This document shows positions 8,541-18,112 of a DNA stretch of 64,000 nucleotides, in pieces (the first letter of the stretch is position 1; every line of letters begins with the position of its first letter). The translations under genes and the position numbers were made by a program. Under the pieces are notes generated by a model. The model was given only the letters and a program-made list of their open reading frames with translations, was not told where the DNA came from and made no database searches. The DNA is from Burkholderia sp. WSM2230 (GTDB taxonomy: Bacteria; Pseudomonadota; Gammaproteobacteria; Burkholderiales; Burkholderiaceae): assembly GCF_000472445.1 (NCBI RefSeq), contig NZ_AXAJ01000016.1:60438-124437 (forward strand), in the 5' to 3' direction.

Positions 8541-9455
8541 ATGTCGAGGCTGGACCGCTTGCCGCCAATGCAGGCGTTGACGATGTTCGAATCCGCCGCG
8601 CGTCTTGCGAGCTTCACCGCGGCCGCCCGCGAACTGGGCTCCACGCAGCCGGCCGTGAGCCAGCGCATCGTGCAACTGGAAGAGACGCTGGGCGCGCCGC
8701 TTTTCGAACGAGGGCATCGTGGCGTGCGACTCACGGAAGACGGCGAGCGGCTCTTCGAGGCAGTGCGTCATGCGCTCGATACCATCCGCGGCGCCACCGC
8801 CGAAATCCGCGCGCGCCGCACGCCGCAAACGCTCACGCTGTCCACGGACTTCGGCTTCGCAACCTATTGGCTGATGCCCCGGCTTTCGCAATTCAAGGCG
8901 CTGATGCCCGATGTCGACGTCAAGATCATCACCTCCCAAAGCGTGTTCGAGCCGTCGCACGACCAGGCGGACGTGGCGATTGCATTCGGCGACGAACATG
9001 CGGACTGGAACGCGCGCAGCGTGATCAAGCTCTTTCCGGAACGCGTGACGCCGGTATGCAGTCCCGCGTTTTTCGCCGCGCATCCACCGCTTGCCTCACC
9101 GTCGGAACTGCTTGCGCTGCCGCTGCTCCATCTCGAGCCCACGCAGCCCGCGCGGTGGCTATCATGGGCCGACTGGTTCTCGGCGCATGGCCTTACCGCG
9201 CCCGCTGCACATCGGGGCATCACGTTCAACAGCTTTACACTGGTTGCTCATGCGGCGATCATGGGGCAAGGTGTTGCGCTCGGCTGGGCGCCGCTGGTCG
9301 ACGAATTGCTTGCAACGGGGCAACTGGTCGAACTGTTCGATGTCCCGGTCGTCACCGAGCGCGGCTATATGCTGGTCACGCAACGCGCGGCCACGCCCGC
9401 AGTCGACGCTTTCCGCCAATGGCTGCTGGGCGAATGCGGGCTCGACGCGGAATAA
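8541..9455 (+). CDS. LysR-family regulator of choline-sulfate utilisation
   Basis: LysR-type DNA-binding regulator of 304 residues. The winged HTH spans about residues 7-65 (SFTAAARELGSTQPAVSQRI) and the ligand-binding domain about 95-300. Its position divergent from betC matches the choline-sulfate regulator subfamily found beside betC in many proteobacteria, so it probably controls betC-choX in response to choline sulfate or choline. The start after GGGGGCGTT is the only one that keeps the complete HTH. Its exact ligand is inferred from context. Confidence 0.88.
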   Translation: MSRLDRLPPMQALTMFESAARLASFTAAARELGSTQPAVSQRIVQLEETLGAPLFERGHRGVRLTEDGERLFEAVRHALDTIRGATAEIRARRTPQTLTLSTDFGFATYWLMPRLSQFKALMPDVDVKIITSQSVFEPSHDQADVAIAFGDEHADWNARSVIKLFPERVTPVCSPAFFAAHPPLASPSELLALPLLHLEPTQPARWLSWADWFSAHGLTAPAAHRGITFNSFTLVAHAAIMGQGVALGWAPLVDELLATGQLVELFDVPVVTERGYMLVTQRAATPAVDAFRQWLLGECGLDAE

Positions 9456-9581
9456 CCGTCTGACGCTCCCGTTCCATCGCTGCGGCGATTCGCTTCTATC
9501 CGCGCCGCGCGCCAATTTGCTCTACTGCGACGATACATGCCGCGCCCCGCGGCATGAACCTATCGTCTTTGTGGAGAGCGC

Positions 9582-10457
9582 ATGTCCGCCGATTCCCGTC
9601 CTGATCAACTGGTTCTCACCGTTGCGTGTCCGAGCGCCGCGGGCCAGGTTGCCGCCGTCGTCGGCTTTCTCGACCGGCATCATTGTTATATCGACGAACT
9701 CACCGTTTTCGACGACGACCTTAGCGAAAGCTTTTTCGTGCGCTGCGTTTTTCATGGCGTGGACAGCACGGAGACCCTGAATATCGCGGCGCTGAAACGC
9801 GAATTCGCGTCCATTGCCGAACGCTTTCGTATGACATGGGCGATGCATGACGTCGGCACGCGACCCAAAGTTCTGATCATGGTGTCGAAGCTGGAGCACT
9901 GTCTCGCGGACCTGCTGTTCCGGTGGCGCATGGGCGAGCTGAAAATGGACATTGTCGGCATCGGCTCGAACCATCGCGACCTCGAACCATTGGCTCAGCA
10001 GCATGGCTTGCCGTTTCATCATCTGCCGGTCTCGGCCGAGACCAGGCCGCAGCAGGAAGCGCGTCTGCTGGATCTGTTCGAAACGTCCGGTGCTGAACTG
10101 ATGATTCTCGCGCGCTACATGCAGATACTTTCCGGCGAGACGAGCCGCGCGCTCGCTGGGCGTGCAATCAACATTCATCATTCGTTCTTGCCTGGCTTCA
10201 AGGGCGCGAAGCCGTATCACCAGGCTCATGCGCGCGGCGTCAAATTGATCGGCGCGACCGCGCACTTCGTGACGGACGATCTCGACGAAGGTCCGATCAT
10301 CGAGCAGGAGGTAGAGCGTGTCGATCATTCGTACAGCCCCGAGCGGCTGCTCGCCACCGGTCGCGACGTCGAGTGCATCACGCTCGCACGCGCGGTAAAG
10401 GCGTTTATCGAGCGGCGCGTGTTTATCAATGGCGACAGGACTGTCGTACTGCAATAG
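9582..10457 (+). CDS. purU: Formyltetrahydrofolate deformylase
   Basis: Hydrolyses 10-formyl-THF to formate and THF. The 291-residue protein has an N-terminal ACT-like domain (about 7-88, LTVACPSAAGQVAAVVGFLD) and a formyltransferase-type catalytic domain containing INIHHSFLPGFKGAKPYHQA and HFVTDDLDEGPII, as in PurU. GGAGAG lies before the ATG. In Pseudomonas, purU homologues also sit in betaine/dimethylglycine clusters, where they recycle folate loaded with one-carbon units during demethylation. It is followed by a strong hairpin shared with the convergent binding-protein gene. Confidence 0.95.
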   Translation: MSADSRPDQLVLTVACPSAAGQVAAVVGFLDRHHCYIDELTVFDDDLSESFFVRCVFHGVDSTETLNIAALKREFASIAERFRMTWAMHDVGTRPKVLIMVSKLEHCLADLLFRWRMGELKMDIVGIGSNHRDLEPLAQQHGLPFHHLPVSAETRPQQEARLLDLFETSGAELMILARYMQILSGETSRALAGRAINIHHSFLPGFKGAKPYHQAHARGVKLIGATAHFVTDDLDEGPIIEQEVERVDHSYSPERLLATGRDVECITLARAVKAFIERRVFINGDRTVVLQ

Positions 10458-10494
10458 TGCTGCAATAAGTACGGGGAATTCGAAGACCACAAAA

Positions 10495-10528
10495 AAGAAA
10501 CGCCGCTTTGAAAAAAGCGGCGTTTCTT
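10495..10528. terminator. Bidirectional intrinsic terminator
   Basis: Near-perfect inverted repeat AAGAAACGCCGCTTT / AAAGCGGCGTTTCTT with a GAAA loop, A-rich on the left and T-rich on the right. It lies between the convergent purU and glycine-betaine binding-protein genes and can serve both. Confidence 0.9.
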
Positions 10529-10559
10529 CATGTCGTATTCACCAGTGGACAAAGCAGCC

Positions 10560-11417
10560 TTACTTCACCCAGCTATCCACCCGATCGCTATGCGAACCGA
10601 TCCACGCATCTGCGGCAGCAGTCGGCTTTTCGCCGTTTTGCGTCGCGAGCATCACGCTGTCGATCTCGCCCGGCTTCCACTGGAATTTCTTCAGGAACGA
10701 AACAACCTGCGGCGCCTTCTTTGCCAGTTCCGGATTCACAACAGTGTCCACGTGCTCCGCTTCACCGAATACCTTCTTCGGATCTTCGAGGAACTTCAGC
10801 TTGTACTTGGCGAACATCCAGTGCGGCTTCCAGCCGGTCACGATAATCGGCTTGCTGGCCGCTTCAGAACGCGCGAGTTCAGCGGTCATTGCGCTGCCTG
10901 AGCTCGGCATGAGCTTGTAGTCGAGTCCGTACGCCTTGATTGCTTCGCTGGTCTTCTGCATCACGCCTGCACCGGCGTCGATACCGACGATGCGCGAGCC
11001 GAATTCCGCCTTCTTCGCTTCCAGATCGCCCACCGTCTTCACGTCCAGGTTGTCCGGCACGATCAGACCGATCTTCGCATCGTTAAAGTTTGCCCCAAGG
11101 TCGACCACCTTGTCCTTGAAGTTATTCCAGTACGCGCCATGCGTGACCGGTAGCCAGGCGGACAAGGTCGCGTCCAGGTCGCCGCGCGCCACGCCCTGCC
11201 ACATCACGCCGGCCGCGACCGGCACGAGTTGCACCTGATAGCCGAGACGTTTTTCGATCACGCGCGCGGCCACGTTGGACGTCGCGACGCTGTCATCCCA
11301 GCCTTCCACGTAACCGATCTTGATGGTCGGCTTCGTGTCCGCCGAAACGCTCACGCTGCTTGCCGCCAGCGCCGCGCTCAGGGTGCTCAACACCAATATC
11401 TTTCTGATCAGTCTCAT
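10560..11417 (-). CDS. Glycine betaine/proline-betaine-type ABC binding protein (orphan)
   Basis: Periplasmic OpuAC-family binding protein of 285 residues with signal peptide MRLIRKILVLSTLSAALAAS cleaved near VSA. Trp residues likely to form the quaternary-amine cage are visible in GYVEGWDDS, LSAWLPVTHG and VTGWKPHWM. This pattern is closer to glycine-betaine binders than to ChoX. No permease or ATPase is adjacent, so it probably feeds the distant ChoV-ChoW core. The ATG at 11417 has GGGAGA at good spacing; an ATG two codons upstream (11423) is possible. It ends against the shared terminator with purU. Confidence 0.87.
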   Translation of the reverse strand: MRLIRKILVLSTLSAALAASSVSVSADTKPTIKIGYVEGWDDSVATSNVAARVIEKRLGYQVQLVPVAAGVMWQGVARGDLDATLSAWLPVTHGAYWNNFKDKVVDLGANFNDAKIGLIVPDNLDVKTVGDLEAKKAEFGSRIVGIDAGAGVMQKTSEAIKAYGLDYKLMPSSGSAMTAELARSEAASKPIIVTGWKPHWMFAKYKLKFLEDPKKVFGEAEHVDTVVNPELAKKAPQVVSFLKKFQWKPGEIDSVMLATQNGEKPTAAADAWIGSHSDRVDSWVK

Positions 11418-11582
11418 CGCCATTCTCCCGTTCACTTCCACAAACCACCCAATGAGCATTTAGAATCGCCAGCCAGAATTGCCAAGTAACGTTGTTTTGC
11501 GACATGCAGTTGTCCGCACGCGACCTGCCTCATGGTCCTGCTACGCGCCTCGCAGCAACTCGTTTTCTGACGCTCGTGCGGG

Positions 11583-12830
11583 TTACTTCTCGACCACGAG
11601 ATCGCTAAGCGGCTTACTGCAGCAAAGCAGCACCATGCCCTGATCGATTTCCCGCTGACGAATGCCGCCCGCGTGTTTCATCGCTACTTCGCCCGACACC
11701 AGCTTGACCTTGCACGTGCCACACATACCCTGCGTGCACGATGCAGGCAAACGCACGCCCGCTTTTTTGGCGGCGTCCAATACGTGCTGGCCGCTGCCGC
11801 ATTCGATCTCCCGATTGCTCTTCGTAAAGCTCACCTTGTAGCGCGTTTCGATTTCGGGCGCGGCGGGAGCGGGCTCGAAAGCCGGCGCCTGTTCCCGCGC
11901 CTCTACGAAGCTATCCGCAGTCACTGGTTCCGGCGCGGCTTGCATCACTTCGCCAACGTGAGCTGTCGTCAGTTGCGCGGCGACCTCGCTGACCGTTTCG
12001 AACGAAAAGCTTTCCTCGTGATAATGGCTGCGGTCAAAACCGCCCTCGTCCAGAAGATTGCGCACCGCCTGCATATAAGGCGCGGGGCCGCAGGTAAAGA
12101 TCTCGCGCTCGAGAAAGTCAGGTGCAATCAGCTTGAGCAAGGGCAACGTCAGAAAACCCGTCACACCAGGCCAATTGGTGCGCGCGCCGACACGTTCGCA
12201 CACAAACGCCGTGCGGAAATGCGCGTGATTCGACGCGATCAGGTCAAGCTCGCGTGCAAAGATGATGTCGTCGGGAGTACGGGCGCTGTGCACAAATACA
12301 ATGTCGCTGTCTTCGCCGAGTTCGTGATGCGCGCGGCTCATCGACATCAATGGCGTAATGCCAGAGCCTGCCGACAGAAACAGGAACTTGCGCGCCGGAT
12401 GGCGGGCGCAGGTGAATTCCCCGGCTGGTCCGAGCACTCGTACCTCGCCGCCCACTTGCAAATTGTCGTGCAGCCAGTTCGACACCTTGCCGCCCGGCAC
12501 GCGTTTCACCGTAATGGAAATGGTGTGCGGCCGCGTGGGCGACGACGAAATCGTATAGCAGCGGTTGATGGACTCGCCGTCGATATCGAGCTCGAGCGTG
12601 ATGAACTGCCCCGGTTCGAACACGAACGCCCTTTCAGTCGGCGCGCGGAAGAAAAAGCTCTTCACGTCATGCGTTTCTTGCCGGATGTGGCAGCACATAA
12701 GCGTGTCGTCGAGATCGCAGTTCCACTGCGCCGGCAACGCGCTCCAGAAGCGCGGCTGTGTAACACGGCTTATTGCAGCGTCGGTGCCCGGCTTACCGCC
12801 CGGCTGGAACGTCGCCTGATCGCGCATCAT
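11583..12830 (-). CDS. gbcB: Glycine betaine monooxygenase, reductase subunit
   Basis: Passes electrons from NAD(P)H to GbcA. About 415 residues: FAD-binding ferredoxin-reductase domain (about 40-140, with RCYTISSSPT), NAD-binding domain (LFLSAGSGITPLMSM, then FTCGPAPYM) and a C-terminal plant-type [2Fe-2S] ferredoxin with CTQGMCGTC and LLCC. The ATG at 12830 is preceded by GGAGAAAAC. It lies 32 bp after gbcA on the same strand and is the last gene of the dimethylglycine/betaine operon. The family is called a hybrid-cluster NAD(P) oxidoreductase in annotations, but no hybrid cluster is encoded here. Confidence 0.93.
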   Translation of the reverse strand: MMRDQATFQPGGKPGTDAAISRVTQPRFWSALPAQWNCDLDDTLMCCHIRQETHDVKSFFFRAPTERAFVFEPGQFITLELDIDGESINRCYTISSSPTRPHTISITVKRVPGGKVSNWLHDNLQVGGEVRVLGPAGEFTCARHPARKFLFLSAGSGITPLMSMSRAHHELGEDSDIVFVHSARTPDDIIFARELDLIASNHAHFRTAFVCERVGARTNWPGVTGFLTLPLLKLIAPDFLEREIFTCGPAPYMQAVRNLLDEGGFDRSHYHEESFSFETVSEVAAQLTTAHVGEVMQAAPEPVTADSFVEAREQAPAFEPAPAAPEIETRYKVSFTKSNREIECGSGQHVLDAAKKAGVRLPASCTQGMCGTCKVKLVSGEVAMKHAGGIRQREIDQGMVLLCCSKPLSDLVVEK

Positions 12831-12862
12831 TGTTTTCTCCCGCTCCTGTTGCGCTCGTGTGC

Positions 12863-14167
12863 TCAGCGCACGAACGACACGACTTTCTCGCCGTGATTGC
12901 CCGGCGTGACATCGTGCGTTTGCGGTGCATTGCTGTAATCCGCGATGCGGCCGATATACCACTCGCAGAACTTCTCGACGAGACCTTCCGTGAACGGCGA
13001 ATACGGACCCGGCTCATAGGCGCTGCTCGATGCGCCGCGTTGCGAGTATTCGACGAGCGTGCGGTCCTGATCGTTGGTCGCGCGCCATACAGCCGTGAGG
13101 TTATTCACGTCGTAGTCGATGCCTTCGCGCGCGTCCTTGTGCACGAGCCATTTCGTGCGCACGAGCGTCTTGCCTGCCGAAAGCGGGATCACGGAGAAGC
13201 TCACAATGTGATCGCTCATGAAGTGATGCCATGAATTAGGCTGCGTCCAGAAAGACAGCCCGCCGAGATCAGCCTGCTCGAAACCGCCGAGCAGCTTCTT
13301 CGATGCGACTTTTGCGTCGAGTGTCTGCGACTCGCCGTCACGATCGAGCGGCAGACGCTGCGTGCGAAAACCGGTGACGAGATCCGCGAGCCGCTCGATT
13401 TCCGCCGACGGCAGTTTCATCGCTTCCCATTGCGCAGTGCGCCGCGCAACCGTCTCTTCAAAGGCCGCCATGCCTTCTTCGTTGGCCGGCGTGCGTTGAT
13501 AGCCAAATCCATACTCGTAAAGCGAAATGGTCAACTCCGGATGGTTCGCGACGCAGTGATAGCACTCGCGATTGTTCTCCATCGTCAGCTTCCAGTTGCC
13601 TTCCTCGATGATGTCGATCGAGGCCGCAATCTTGCAGCTGGCGAGATCATGAGGCAGCAGGTACGGCTCCATCGCGGCGCGCATCACGGAGAAGTCCGCC
13701 GGGGGGGTGTCCGCAAGACAGATGAAGATGAGGCCCGCGAGGTTCTCAACATGCACTTTCTTCAGGCTGTGCTTGCAACGGTCGAACTGATCGCCCATGT
13801 GCTCGGCGAACATCAGGTCGCCGTTCAGGTTATACGTCCAGCTGTGATACGGACACACAATGTTGCCAAGCGAGCCCTTGTCGGTATTGCACAGGCGCGA
13901 GCCGCGATGGCGGCACACGTTGTGGAATGCCCGCACCTGCATGTCGTCGTCGCGAACGATCAGAATGGAATCGTGACCGACTTCAACCGTGATGTAGTCG
14001 CCCGGTTCGGGCACGTCCGGCTCCACCGCGACCTGGATCCAGTGCTGCCGGAAGATCGCATCCATGTCGAGCGCGAAGATCTCTTCGCTCGTATAGAACG
14101 GCGCTTCCAGCGTGTAATTCTTTTGGCGGCGTTCGATCATTGCGCGAACGTCTGCGGAAACTTTCAT
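12863..14167 (-). CDS. gbcA: Glycine betaine monooxygenase, Rieske oxygenase subunit
   Basis: Demethylates glycine betaine to dimethylglycine, releasing formaldehyde. The 434-residue Rieske non-heme iron oxygenase has Rieske ligands C85-x-H87 and C105-x2-H108 (CRHRGSRLC, CPYHSW). The mononuclear iron site lies in ENNRECYHCVANHPEL. Its partner is GbcB, 32 bp downstream. Upstream, 73 bp separate it from etfB, and that gap contains a short GC hairpin, so it may have its own promoter as well as readthrough. The starting Met gives the normal family N-terminus. Confidence 0.95.
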   Translation of the reverse strand: MKVSADVRAMIERRQKNYTLEAPFYTSEEIFALDMDAIFRQHWIQVAVEPDVPEPGDYITVEVGHDSILIVRDDDMQVRAFHNVCRHRGSRLCNTDKGSLGNIVCPYHSWTYNLNGDLMFAEHMGDQFDRCKHSLKKVHVENLAGLIFICLADTPPADFSVMRAAMEPYLLPHDLASCKIAASIDIIEEGNWKLTMENNRECYHCVANHPELTISLYEYGFGYQRTPANEEGMAAFEETVARRTAQWEAMKLPSAEIERLADLVTGFRTQRLPLDRDGESQTLDAKVASKKLLGGFEQADLGGLSFWTQPNSWHHFMSDHIVSFSVIPLSAGKTLVRTKWLVHKDAREGIDYDVNNLTAVWRATNDQDRTLVEYSQRGASSSAYEPGPYSPFTEGLVEKFCEWYIGRIADYSNAPQTHDVTPGNHGEKVVSFVR

Positions 14168-14240
14168 TGTGTGCTCCGTTGCGTGTCACGTCTGGCGTCG
14201 CGCCAGGCCCTCCTGGCCGCATGCTCGCCTGAACCGGGAA
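14168..14240 (-). promoter_or_regulatory. etfB-gbcA spacer with GC hairpins
   Basis: On the minus strand the spacer carries two short inverted repeats, GCCAGG-AGGG-CCTGGC and TGGCG-CGA-CGCCA, ahead of the gbcA ribosome-binding region. They could be a partial terminator, an mRNA-processing element or an operator. No T tract follows. Confidence 0.35.
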
Positions 14241-15026
14241 TCAGTAATCCACGAGTTGATGCTCGCGCAAATACGCGAGAATCACTTGTGCTTTTTCGAC
14301 GGAACTCCCTTCAATTACGACGCTGCCGCCGCGGCTTTCCGTCGTGGTCGCCGAAAGCATCCGGGCATGGCCGGAGCGCTTTTCAGCGGCGGCAAGACGC
14401 ACGGGTTTGGCGGTCGCCGGGCGAATCGTCCATGCGGGCTCGGTGGCGGCGGTGCGCGGGTTCTGCGCGCCGCTCGTGACCGGGCGAATCGTGCCTTCCC
14501 GAAGCCGTGCATAGGCATAGGTCGGGGTGGCATTGGCCATTGGATGCACGGCGATCAGCGCCGGCAATTGCACCTCGACGCGCCTGCGCAGACCCTTCGG
14601 CATGAATTGGCGCACTTGCGCGCAACCGTCCTTCAACGTCACGTCAACAGCTGCGCCGGCAAGCGGAACGCCCAGCGCATTGGCCACGCGATACGGCAGC
14701 ATGCCGCTGTCGAATGCGCCTTCGGCGCGCGTGCCGGTCAGCACGAGGTCGTAGCCGTGCAGGCGCGCGGCGAGCGGCGCGGAGGCGTCCGGTTGGCCAT
14801 CGCCTATATCTGCAACCGCCAGCACTTCCACCGAGCGCGCGCCGAGCGCCAGATATTCCTGCAACGCGGGATTTGCCGGGTCGCCCGCATGCAGCACGTC
14901 GAGCGTCGCGTTGTGCTCCTTCGCGAGCGACAAAGCCAGCGTCAAGGCGGCGGCGTCGTTGCGGCTGTAACGTGCAACCCCGCTCACGGGATGTCGCCCG
15001 ACGGAAACGAGTACGGCGATTTTCAT
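14241..15026 (-). CDS. etfB: Electron transfer flavoprotein beta subunit, dimethylglycine pathway
   Basis: Forms an ETF heterodimer with the adjacent alpha subunit and carries electrons from the dimethylglycine dehydrogenase to the Fe-S protein DgcB. At 261 residues, MKIAVLVSVGRHPVSGVARY begins the Rossmann-like ETF fold, with LTGTRAEGAFDSGMLPYRVA as the nucleotide-binding stretch. The C-terminal 70 residues diverge from housekeeping EtfB. The ATG overlaps the etfA stop by four bases (ATGA), showing translational coupling. The sequence is distinct from general fatty-acid-oxidation ETF, fitting a pathway-dedicated copy. Confidence 0.9.
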   Translation of the reverse strand: MKIAVLVSVGRHPVSGVARYSRNDAAALTLALSLAKEHNATLDVLHAGDPANPALQEYLALGARSVEVLAVADIGDGQPDASAPLAARLHGYDLVLTGTRAEGAFDSGMLPYRVANALGVPLAGAAVDVTLKDGCAQVRQFMPKGLRRRVEVQLPALIAVHPMANATPTYAYARLREGTIRPVTSGAQNPRTAATEPAWTIRPATAKPVRLAAAEKRSGHARMLSATTTESRGGSVVIEGSSVEKAQVILAYLREHQLVDY

Positions 15027-16192
15027 GCGAGTGCCCCTTCCGCGACTGCCTTCGAATTGAGTAACGCAGCACCTGTACCGCGTGCCGAACGCGCCGCGGC
15101 GGCCGCATCGTTCAGTGCCGCGATGGTTTCCTGCGCGTCCGCAATGACCGTGAGGTTCGCGCGCTTCGCAATCGGTGCGCTTGCGTCGAGATTCACCGCG
15201 ATCACATGCCGGCAATCCTTGATACCCTGCAAATGCTGCACTGCGCCGGAAATGCCGAAGGCGATATACACGCTCGCCTCAACCGTCTTGCCAGTCGCGC
15301 CGATCTGCTTGTCGCGTGTGAACTTGCCGTCGTCGACGGCCACGCGGCTCGCGCCGATCGCCGCGCCCAGCGTGGCCGCGAGGCGCTCGAATGCCGGCAC
15401 GTCGCTCACGCCGTTGCCGGCCGAAACGATGAAATCCGCCTCCTCCAGCGCGAGCTGCGCCGCGTCCATCTCCTCGATGCCGAGATCGCGTGCCTTGCCT
15501 TGCGCGGTGGCGGACTCGCCGTCGAAGCGCCACGCCACGCGTTCTCCTGCGCCGACGAACGGCAGTTTCGGATCGACCGCATTCGGCGCGAGCAAAATCA
15601 CTTCGGGCAGCGCACGCGAAGCGAATGCTGTATTTGCATGCACATAAACCGCCACGTGTGACGCGTCTATCTCGACCACATGCGTCGCCACGCTTGCATT
15701 CGCGGCGGCTGCATAGCGGCGGCCAAGGTCGCCGTCGCCCGTCGCGTTGTCCGGCAGGAACACATGGATGGGTGCATAGGCCGCGACGCACGCGGCAAGC
15801 GCATTCAGTTCATCCACAGGTGCGAACTTGCGTCGATCGAACGTGGGTAGCTCGATCAGCTTGTCGGCACCGAGCGCGGCAGCGTCGCCCGCGAATTCGC
15901 CGAACACCAGCAGCACGATCTCAGTCGTTGCGTCCGCAATCAATGCGGCGGCCGCGAGCGTCTGGCGCGCGTGATCGTCGAGCGCACCGCGGTCCGCGTG
16001 CGCCGCAACCAGCATCACATGCTGCGCGGCGGCCGTGGTGCGGCGCGGCTTCGGCTGTTCACGATGCGCCGCGCCTGCCGTGGCGAAATCCATTGCGCCC
16101 GCCACGCCGGTCGCGCCCAACGTAATGCGCCTCAGGCCATCCGCCGTGATCGTGAACGGCCGGCGCGGATCGATTCGTTTGATTGTGTTCAT
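15023..16192 (-). CDS. etfA: Electron transfer flavoprotein alpha subunit, dimethylglycine pathway
   Basis: The alpha subunit of the dedicated ETF, 389 residues. The C-terminal FAD domain (about residues 235-370) contains the usual IGASRVAVDDG, QIGATGKTV, VYIAFGISGAVQHLQG and VAVNLDASAPI blocks. The N-terminal domain is longer and less conserved than in housekeeping EtfA. It sits 4 bp after dgcB and overlaps etfB by 4 bp. The first in-frame ATG lies 24 bp upstream inside dgcB; MNTIKRIDPRRP at 16192 is preferred as the family N-terminus. Confidence 0.92.
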   Translation of the reverse strand: MNTIKRIDPRRPFTITADGLRRITLGATGVAGAMDFATAGAAHREQPKPRRTTAAAQHVMLVAAHADRGALDDHARQTLAAAALIADATTEIVLLVFGEFAGDAAALGADKLIELPTFDRRKFAPVDELNALAACVAAYAPIHVFLPDNATGDGDLGRRYAAAANASVATHVVEIDASHVAVYVHANTAFASRALPEVILLAPNAVDPKLPFVGAGERVAWRFDGESATAQGKARDLGIEEMDAAQLALEEADFIVSAGNGVSDVPAFERLAATLGAAIGASRVAVDDGKFTRDKQIGATGKTVEASVYIAFGISGAVQHLQGIKDCRHVIAVNLDASAPIAKRANLTVIADAQETIAALNDAAAAARSARGTGAALLNSKAVAEGALA

Positions 16193-16196
16193 CGCG

Positions 16197-18110
16197 TTAC
16201 TCCAGCGCCGCTGCAACCAGTTCGGCGACGTCCAGCACTTCGGGACGCGGTCCGACCACGCCTTCGAGCATCGCCGTGCAATTCGGGCAACCTACGGCGA
16301 CAATCTCCGCGCCGATGCCGCGCGCGTCGTCGATACGAATGTCGGGAATGCGCCGCTTGCCGGGAATGTCGGTCAACGGTGCGCCGCCGCCGCCACCGCA
16401 GCAACGCCCGCGCATGCCGTTGCGTTCCATTTCGACCACCTTGATGCCTATGCTTTTCAACACGCGGCGCGGCGCCTCGGTCTCGCCGTTGTAGCGGCCG
16501 AGATAGCATGGATCGTGATAAGTGATCTTGCGATCCGCATACGCAGCAGCCGCGCGCGGTGACAGCTTGCCACTCGCAACGAGTTCATCGATCAGCGCTG
16601 TGTGATGCTGCACCTCATAAAAGCCGCCTAACGCGCGATATTCGTTGCGCAGGCTGTGCAACACGTGCGGGTCGGCCGTCACGATCTTGCCGAACGAGTA
16701 CTGCGAAAGCGTGCCGATCAGCTTGCGGGCGAGTTGCTGGAAGGTGGCTTCGTCGCCAAGCCGACGGGCGGTGTCGCCGGTATCCGTTTCCACGCCGCCC
16801 AGCACCGCGTAGTCGATACCCGCGCGATTGAGCACCTTGACGAGGGCACGCAACGTGCGTTGATAGCGCATGTCGAACGCGCCTTCTCCGGCGATCAGCA
16901 GTACATCCACGCGACGCCCCGGCTGCGCGACCTGCACCTGCAGATCGACGGCCCAGTCGTAACGCGCGCCGATGTCATAGCCGTTGGAGCTGCCGGTCTC
17001 GCGCAGATTCGCGAGCGTGATGGGCCCCTTGCCTGGGACCGTGCCTTCCACCAGCGTCTGATTGCGGCGCATATCGACGATTGCGTCGACATGTTCGATC
17101 AGCATCGGACACTCCTGCACGCAAGCGCGGCAGGTCGTGCATGACCACAGCGTCTCCGCTTCAATCATGCTGGAAATCAAGGGCTTTTGCGGGCCGCCGG
17201 CGTGCTTGCCCACGGGAATGCCCGGCGTGGGGCTGCCCGCGTACTGCGCGTCGGTGCCGCCCACCATACCCGTCACCAGATCCTGAATCAGCTTCTTCGG
17301 ATTGAGCGGCTGACCAGCCGCGAAGGCGGGACATGCCGCTTCGCATTTGCCGCATTGCACGCACGCATCGAAACTGAGCAACTGGTTCCAGCGAAATTCC
17401 ACCGGCTTACCCACGCCATATTCTTTCGCGTCGAGAAGCGGGACCTTCAGCGCAGTGGGGGGCACTACGTCCTTATCGTTACGCTCGGCAAAGCGCTCCT
17501 GGCGCGGATGAAACGCGAGGTGCAGAAGACCCGCGAGAGCATGCTTCATCGGACCGCCACGCGCGGCGCCGAACGTCATCGTGAATGCGCCCACTGCGAT
17601 CAGCAGCGCGACGATGATGGCAAGCGCCCCCGACATCGCGGAAGCCGGCAGCGCGACGAACAGCACGAGGCCAAGCGCGAACGAGCCGAGCAGCAGCGGC
17701 AAGTGATCCCACGGACCACGCGAGAGCCGCGCGGGCACCGCCTTCGGGCCATGCCGACGGCGCCAGACGAATACGGCGCCCACCAGCATCACGAGCGCGG
17801 CGAGAAAGATCAGCTTGTCGAGCCACGGCGAGTAGATTGCAAGACCGTAGTTGACGAACACGAGCGCCATCGCGAGGATCGCACCGCCCGCCGTCGCGAC
17901 GTGCGTTTTCGCAATGTACGGATCACGCGCAACCACATGATGCAGGTCGACGAAATAGCGCTTCGGAATGGACAGCAGATTGGCCCAGCCGTACGCGCCC
18001 GCCGCCGTAGCGCGACCCTCGCGCCAATAAGCGGCGCGCTTTGCGAGCGCAAACGCCAGACCCGCCATCGACAACCACAACAGCACGGTGATGACAGATA
18101 CGGGGCTCAT
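16197..18110 (-). CDS. dgcB: Dimethylglycine catabolism Fe-S oxidoreductase
   Basis: Membrane-bound iron-sulfur protein thought to pass electrons from DgcA/ETF to the quinone pool. About 637 residues: five or six N-terminal membrane helices (residues 1-190), two [4Fe-4S] motifs (CVQCGKCEAACP and CTTCRACVQECP) and a heterodisulfide-reductase-like C-terminus with HDPCYLGRYN, GRCCGGGGG and a final GCPNC. The start at MSPVSVITVL, 2 bp after dgcA with AGGA upstream, gives the normal membrane N-terminus. An ATG six codons earlier overlaps dgcA and is less likely. Confidence 0.92.
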   Translation of the reverse strand: MSPVSVITVLLWLSMAGLAFALAKRAAYWREGRATAAGAYGWANLLSIPKRYFVDLHHVVARDPYIAKTHVATAGGAILAMALVFVNYGLAIYSPWLDKLIFLAALVMLVGAVFVWRRRHGPKAVPARLSRGPWDHLPLLLGSFALGLVLFVALPASAMSGALAIIVALLIAVGAFTMTFGAARGGPMKHALAGLLHLAFHPRQERFAERNDKDVVPPTALKVPLLDAKEYGVGKPVEFRWNQLLSFDACVQCGKCEAACPAFAAGQPLNPKKLIQDLVTGMVGGTDAQYAGSPTPGIPVGKHAGGPQKPLISSMIEAETLWSCTTCRACVQECPMLIEHVDAIVDMRRNQTLVEGTVPGKGPITLANLRETGSSNGYDIGARYDWAVDLQVQVAQPGRRVDVLLIAGEGAFDMRYQRTLRALVKVLNRAGIDYAVLGGVETDTGDTARRLGDEATFQQLARKLIGTLSQYSFGKIVTADPHVLHSLRNEYRALGGFYEVQHHTALIDELVASGKLSPRAAAAYADRKITYHDPCYLGRYNGETEAPRRVLKSIGIKVVEMERNGMRGRCCGGGGGAPLTDIPGKRRIPDIRIDDARGIGAEIVAVGCPNCTAMLEGVVGPRPEVLDVAELVAAALE

Positions 18111-18112
18111 CT

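Noticed and set aside
13680..13720. G-rich run in gbcA as a possible frameshift site
   Set aside because: The run of Gs lies in an intact reading frame with normal family sequence on both sides, so there is no sign of a break.
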